Both the position numbers and the translations under genes were made by a program. A DNA stretch of 64,000 nt, taken from contig JACYXH010000774.1 of the NCBI GenBank assembly GCA_026745465.1, positions 286,969-350,968 on the forward strand, written 5' to 3'. Source of the stretch: Lota lota. Taxonomy: Eukaryota > Chordata > Actinopteri > Gadiformes > Lotidae. The notes under the pieces are model-generated. The model worked only from the letters and a program-made list of their open reading frames with translations, had not been told where the DNA came from and searched no databases. Shown here one piece after another: positions 58,725 through 64,000 of the stretch; positions within the stretch are counted from its first letter, which is position 1; each line of letters starts with the position of its first letter.

Positions 58725-60264
58725 CTAGTCTGTATGATTGACAGGTGAGATGATCAGGGGGGCAGAGTTTTTACCTTTATAAACATAGATCCCTGGACCG
58801 AGGAATGGATAGAGAGGCTCACTAAAGGTGCAGCCAGTAGCAGAGTAGATATGAACCCTGGCTTCCACATCATAGAAGGAGACCAGACCCTCATCATAAT
58901 CAACAAACACCCCCACCTTCTGGAGCTCAGCTCTCAGAGGGAGAGAGACTTCAGGGTTACCATTAAATGTCAACACATCCTTGATGAAGATAAGAGTCCA
59001 GTAACCTGTCTCAGGGGTCAACATGATCTGATCTTTTCTGTTGATGGACTCTCTGGCCACTCCTAAACACCATTTAGTCTTGTCTTTAACCTTGACCTCA
59101 AAGTAAAATCTTCCTGAGGAGAAGCTCTGCCTCGTGAGAACACATAGATACCGTGTAAATCTCTTAGGGTTGTCTGGGAGGGTCTTCACTACACCTCCAT
59201 CATGGACTTGTTTCCCATCCTCAGACAGGATGAGCTGGGGTGGAGCTGTATCAGGATCCAGAGTCACATCTACTTCATACTGCTGGACCCTCTTCAGTTC
59301 AGCATCATCACACAGCTTCTTCATCTCCATGTTCAGTGTCTCCTGCAGCTGATCCAGGGATCTCCTCAAGGTCCCTACGTATGACGGAGGACGGACCTCC
59401 ACCGTTGTCCAATCCCTTGTGGGTGGAGGATTCTTCAGGGATCTGAAGGTCTGGAGGAAGTGGAGGTGGTCTTTAGTCTGTGAGAGCTGCTTCACCTCTG
59501 AGCTTCTATTGGTTAGATCTTCTATTTCCTGCTCCAGCTCTTTGATGAGGTCTTCAACTTCTTTCTCTGTGGATTTCAGTCTCTCTTTCTGCGTCTTTCT
59601 TGCTCAATTCTACTGTGTCTTTGATCTCATTAATCTTCAGTTTTCTCTCCTGGATCATCTGCTGAACATCAGTCTCTGTCTTCTCCAGCTGGGCCGTCTT
59701 CACTTCATATTCCTCCTTTAGAGGTACAACAGGATGGAACTTGTGGTCTGTCTCTGTGCAGAACTGACACACACACACCTGTTCAGTCTGGCAGAAGAGC
59801 TCCAGAAGTCGGTCGTGTTTCTTACACATCCTGTCTTCCAGACGGTCCATAGCCTCGACCAGCAGATGTTTCTTCAGGACTGCAACTCTCTGATGTGGCT
59901 CCAGGTGGGTTTGGCAGAAAGAGGTAAAACACACTAGGCAGGACTTCACAGCCTTCAGCTGGGTCCCAGTACAGACGTCACAGGGAACTTCTGCTGGTTC
60001 AACACAAGGCTGCTCTTTGACTCGTACAGAACTTTTAAACTGATCAACCATCTCTGATATGAAGGCATTGACCTGTAAATCAGGTCTTGTCTGGAACAGT
60101 TTGTTACAAACAGGACATTTGTACTGGACTTGGCCATCCCAGAACCTTGTAATACAGGTTCTGCAGAAGTTGTGTCCACATGGTGTGGTGACTGGGTTGT
60201 TGAGCACATCCAGACAGATGGAACATGAAAAGATATCCTCAGACCAGGAAGAGTTGGACGCCAT
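58725..60264 (-). pseudogene. TRIM F: frameshifted RING/B-box/coiled-coil/SPRY gene
   Basis: The N-terminal frame (60264 down to 59554, 236 residues) has RING (CSICLDV, PCGHNFC, KCPVC), B-box 1 (PCDVC, CLVC, FCQTH) and B-box 2 (MCKKHDR, VCVC, DHKFH) complete. In the coiled coil, near 59585-59595, 86 bp present in B, C and E are missing, which shifts the frame; the C-terminal frame (59495 to 58725) continues with the coiled-coil end, PRY and SPRY. It could still make a short RING/B-box protein without SPRY. Start and TTTCTAG acceptor (AG at 60267-60268) are as in the other copies, and its promoter has the best TATA box of the family. The gene pairs with TRIM A in orientation and flanks, including the L1 upstream. 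Confidence 0.85.
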
Positions 60265-60266
60265 TC

Positions 60267-61357
60267 CTAGAAAAGAAATATGAAAATTAAATTACCATTT
60301 TAATTATGTTATATTTTGTATATATGTAATAATATGTTAATATTCATAAATGTTTTGTTATTTCAAGCAAAGCTCTTGAGCCAACAGGTCGGTACAACAG
60401 CACTGAACATAAACACACTGGTCACTATCGACTCTCACACCACTACCACCGCGAATGAAGGAGCCAACTGCACTCACACACAGTGAAGATTCTAACGCCA
60501 CTACTACTCTGATCCATACTGCTTATCCAGCCGCTACTTTAACGCTACTCTTATCGCTTCTTTTAGAAGAAGACAAGTTAGGAACAAGACATCTTTCTTC
60601 AACAGCAACACCGTACACAGGTTTTGAATATATAACTTTTATAGACTCTATACTATTGAGAACATTGAAATGTGAAACAAACGAAAAGAAATCAATAAAC
60701 AAGAGAAAAGAAAAGACAGTGGCATAGAGCAACAGGGATGGGGTCTGCATGCAGCTGGGCCTCAAAAAGGCCTGAAGCCTTATCTGAACAGTTCTTCTGA
60801 AGGAAGATCTGCTTTTTTTCCTTTCCTGGTAATCATTCTGGATGAACGATCACCAGGAAGTAAATCTATTTCCTTTGTTCCTCAAATACCGCGTGCAGCG
60901 CCGGGTACGTCGGAGCTCATCGATACTTAGATTAGATTACACTTGATATACTACGGTGTGTAATAGTATCATGGGGCCACCCCCAGGGGCCCCGGTAATA
61001 CATCCGTATTCACGCATGCGTCCTCCTCGTGAAGAACGCCCTGATGCTTTAACACCAAACTAACTTTGTTAAAGTCCCGTGTTGGCCTCGCCTGGTCGGG
61101 TTCAACCAAAGCGTACAGAGCGCGGCCCCGCGTGTGGCGCCGCGCTCCAAACAGGACGCCGAGCACCGAGCACGCGCTGGTGGAATCCGACGAGGCGACA
61201 CAATAGAGCACGTGAAGGTTGGTTTCGCTAAGCATCAACATCACGTGTTCACACGGAGCGCAGGAGACCCGTGTGGGGCTAACGCTACAGTACAACATGG
61301 CGCCCTAAGGACAGGACGGTAACAATGAGGATTAGAGGTTCAATGTGTTGGACCCAC
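60267..61357 (-). other. Intron 1 of TRIM F
   Basis: It runs from the GTGGGT donor (61357) to the acceptor at 60267. It includes the shared open frame at 60969-61298 (MLYCSVSPTRVSC) and the block shared with B and C (60455-60850). TRIM A lacks the latter block. Confidence 0.6.
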
Positions 61358-61560
61358 CTTGGAATGTTTCTGTCCCGGCTCTCCGCTTTAAAACGTCTTG
61401 TTCTTCGTCTCCGGAGAGGCTAACGCGTCCACGTCGTCTCTTCGTCATGTCGTCGGTTGGATTTCCGTAAACTTCCGTTTCCTGAACAAGAGAGAGGGGT
61501 CTTTATACAGAGCTCCAGGCTCGGGCCCGCCTCCTCGGTAGGACACTTCCGGTCCGAGTT
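61358..61560 (-). promoter_or_regulatory. Promoter and non-coding exon 1 of TRIM F
   Basis: On the minus strand GGAGGCGGGCCCGAGCC, then GTATAAAGACC with TATAAAG at 61501-61507, then GGAAACGGAAGTTTACGGAA (about 61463-61482), and exon 1 ending CATTCCAAG at 61358. The TATA box is canonical only in this copy. Confidence 0.55.
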
Positions 61561-61751
61561 TAGAGTACTCCGGAAGAGACGATACGATACGAACGAACCA
61601 TACACAGCCTCACCGTTTCCTCTACTCTCACCGTGCGTGTGCGTTACGCCGCCGTCGTCGTTCGTTCCGATCTCGTTCACTAGTTTGTCTGTCCGTCTCG
61701 ATGCTTCTCTCCGTTCCTTCACTCCGTTTGTCCGTCATCGTTTTCTCCGTT

Positions 61752-62726
61752 CTTTTATTTTTATTATCATAAATATCAATTGATATTTACATTATCATTC
61801 TGGTATAAATAATAACATGCAACAATCACATACACACCCAAAATAATTCTGCTCACCATACACATCATACACAACATAACTTATAAGCTATAAAAACAAA
61901 CATCCTCCACAAAACAACATAAACATTAAAAAAAATAAACAATAAACATAAATACACATAATGAAACATTCTTTAAAAATGCATCTGCATTTTCCTATCA
62001 TCTGTCTCACTAATAAAGCTGGAACCATCAATAAACAATTCTTTAAAAGTGTCTCTTCCTAGGTGGTCTTTTAACATTTCCACCTCTTTCCTAATCTTTG
62101 CTTCGAACAAAACCCATTCATCCACTTTTCTTCCTTCATAATATGCCATGTTCCTCCTTATCCACACTGCATATCTTGCATAGCTCAACATGTAATTCAA
62201 CAAATTAATATTTACATTTCCCTCTTTTTTACACAGTCCGAATAACATGTTTTCTTTCCACTTCATATCCTCCATTACATCCAGTTTCCAGTGAGTTTTT
62301 ACAGTGATTTTTATTTTGTTATAGAGCTTCTGTAAGAACTTACACTTAATGAATAAATGCATGAAGTTTTCTGGTTCTGTTTCACACATGTCACATTCCC
62401 TTTGAATCCCCTTATTTATTTGGTGAATACAACTCTTGTGAATATTCTATCGTGTCTTCATTTGTAATCAGTTTTCTAATTCCAGATTATTGTATTTTAC
62501 TTTTAAATTATTCCATATATTTTTTACATTAATGCCCACAAAAAACCCTTTCCCACACCTTCTCAGAACCAGGCGTTTTGAATTCTTAATTCACCAGATT
62601 ATTATAAAAGTATTTTGTTTTTAATTTGCACATTTCAATATGTTTCCCATTCTTTTCCACATATAATTCAGGAAATGTTATTTTCCTGTCAACCACCACA
62701 TTCTTTTCTTTTCTAAATCCATTGAA
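61752..62726 (-). mobile_element. LINE-1 3' end, copy 2
   Basis: A minus-strand frame of 138 residues (62389-61973) encodes the L1 ORF2 C-terminus, with CETEPENFMHLFIKC and ARYAVWIRRNMAYYEGRK. It is longer and less broken than copy 1 (8477-9461). Both end at the word TTCTAAATCCATTG; here the inverted upstream L1 segment is absent. Confidence 0.8.
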
Positions 62727-63171
62727 CACCAACTCACCCTCTCTGTTAGTTAAAACTGAAATGATGCATGAATAGTAAAAACTTGAAGCTCATGTGTCAA
62801 CAACAAAGACTATTTCTGAAAAAGAGGAGGAGGATGTAGAGGATGGGGAAAGGAGGAGGAGGAGGAGGAGAAGGATGTGCAGGAAGAGAAGGGTGGAAGT
62901 AGAGGAGGAGGAGGGGGAGGAGGAGGTGCAGGAGCAGAAGAGGGGAAGAGGTGTAGGATGAGGAGAAGGGGAGAGGAGGTGGAGAAGGGAGGAGGAGAAG
63001 GGGGAAGGAGTTGAAAGAAGAGAAGGGAGGAGGAGGAGGAGGAGGAGGAGGAGGAGGAGGAGGATGGGGAGGAATTGGAGAAGAGAGGAGGAGGGAGGAA
63101 GTGGAGGGTAGGGGGGAGGAGGTGGAGGAGGAGGTTTATGTGTAAGAGGTGAATGAGGAAGAGGGAGAAAA
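62727..63171. repeat. (GGA)n-rich purine tract
   Basis: 62820-63135 is an imperfect GGA/GAGGAG array on the plus strand; open frames rich in Ser/Pro on the minus strand come from its composition. 62727-62815 has nothing recognisable. Confidence 0.8.
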
Positions 63172-63379
63172 TACCTATTCTACTGAATACATATTGTGCT
63201 GAGAATGTACCTATTCTACTGAATACATATTGTACTGAGAAGGTACCTATTCTACTGAATACATATTGTACTGAGAATGTACCTATTCTACTGAATACAT
63301 ATTGTACTGAGAAGGTAACTATTCTACTGAATATATATTGTACTGAGAATGTACCTATTCTACTGAATACAAAGGGTAA
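63172..63379 (-). repeat. 36-bp minisatellite, end copy
   Basis: About six units of TATTCTACTGAATACATATT plus GTACTGAGAAGGTACC. Adjacent repeat P (inverted) makes this the mirror image of 1796-2185. Confidence 0.9.
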
Positions 63380-63750
63380 TAAAGGTTTAATAGAAGAGTT
63401 CTCAACAGCTTTATTCTTTGTCATTCATTGGTTTCTATAACTATATAAGCCTATAGGGTAATGAAGGTTTAATAGAAGAGTTCTCAACAGCTTTATTCTT
63501 TGTCATTCATTGGTTGCTATAACTATGTAAGCCTATAAAGGGTAATGAAGGTTTAATAGCGCACCGCGGTGATGTTAGTTGGACGATGTTGTCTTCAAAA
63601 CCAAATAGGTGGTTGAAATAGATTTGGTTCAGATTAGTCTTGGTGTAAAGACCGGACATTGGACAATATTTCACACTACTAGATCGCTGATAACGATATT
63701 CATGTTGGAAATCCCTCCGATTCTTCACTGACACGGACGTGGCGCAACAT
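63380..63750 (-). repeat. Dispersed repeat P, copy 3 (inverted)
   Basis: Reverse complement of 1796-2060. The first part (63380-63545) contains a short tandem duplication of GGGTAATGAAGGTTTAATAG plus flank. A minus-strand open frame of 96 codons crosses it; no domain. Confidence 0.75.
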
Positions 63751-64000
63751 TTATCTTCCCTAAACATCTCCATCCATCCTATATCTCCTCTACCCATCTA
63801 CCCATCTATCATCCTTCCCTCTTCCTTCTCTTTCCCTCAACCTCCTATAATAACCTCTTCATTACAAACACCAAATTAATTCCCCACCCCTCACCCATAT
63901 CATATATCTTAACCTCTTCATCCACATCACCATCACCATATCCTCCACCCTATCATACCATTCTTCACCCTCCTCACCCCCCCTCCCCCACCCCCATTAA
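63751..64000. other. Low-complexity pyrimidine/AT-rich end
   Basis: Almost purine-poor plus strand (CATC, CCTC, TATC, CACC words) with no repeat unit, open frame or gene. Confidence 0.5.

Overview
The window reads as chromosomal DNA of a ray-finned fish, probably a percomorph. Reasons: single-exon-coding TRIM/B30.2 genes of the fish 'bloodthirsty'/TRIM39-like type, an intron-containing NXPE-family gene, eukaryotic tRNA genes with internal promoters, L1 and Ty3/Gypsy fragments, and very many long (CA)n, (GA)n and (CT)n microsatellites. There is no bacterial-style gene density; most of the sequence is repeat.

The backbone is a young cluster of six near-complete TRIM copies in both orientations: A (6009-7502, -), B (12561-14177, +), C (32474-34099, +), D (about 43172-44699, +), E (48836-50461, +) and F (58725-60264, -), plus two C-terminal scraps (37828-37965, - ; 45294-45352, +). 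B and E look intact. A has two in-frame deletions. C has lost one B-box zinc cysteine and its first exon. D has lost its start codon, part of the RING and part of B-box 2. F is frameshifted. A, B, D, E and F keep a non-coding first exon, a GT-AG intron and a promoter-like region. The copies carry long flanks with them, including the promoter, an open intronic stretch, the 3' UTR, a 36-bp minisatellite, a pyrimidine tract and an unexplained 50-bp core motif, so the window is largely a mosaic of direct and inverted segmental duplications.

Between the TRIM copies lie: an NXPE-like gene on the minus strand (18170 to about 20770); a 35-bp satellite of about 33 units (22637-23800); two tandem remnants of a Ty3/Gypsy element with an internal 15-bp expansion, an RNase H tail, LTRs and a primer-binding site (25041-28123); a 0.85-kb inverted repeat with integrase fragments (36110-40830); a triplicated unit of about 0.83 kb (46.7-48.3 kb); and a cluster of 15 tRNA genes and relics (53415-56392: Leu, Asp, Gly, Ser, Gln), built from repeated Leu-Asp pairs.

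Functionally, the TRIM genes would encode RING-B-box-coiled-coil-PRY/SPRY E3 ubiquitin ligases. Their sequences agree closely except in short stretches of the SPRY domain, the pattern expected of a recognition surface diversifying after duplication. Tandem repeats, fold-backs and shared flanks suggest that unequal exchange and inversion drive the turnover. No novel system with its own set of genes was found; the most interesting unexplained items are the 50-bp core / 240-bp module family, the perfect 32-bp palindrome at 624-688, the open intronic stretch shared by four TRIM copies, and the compensated double frameshift in the NXPE-like gene.
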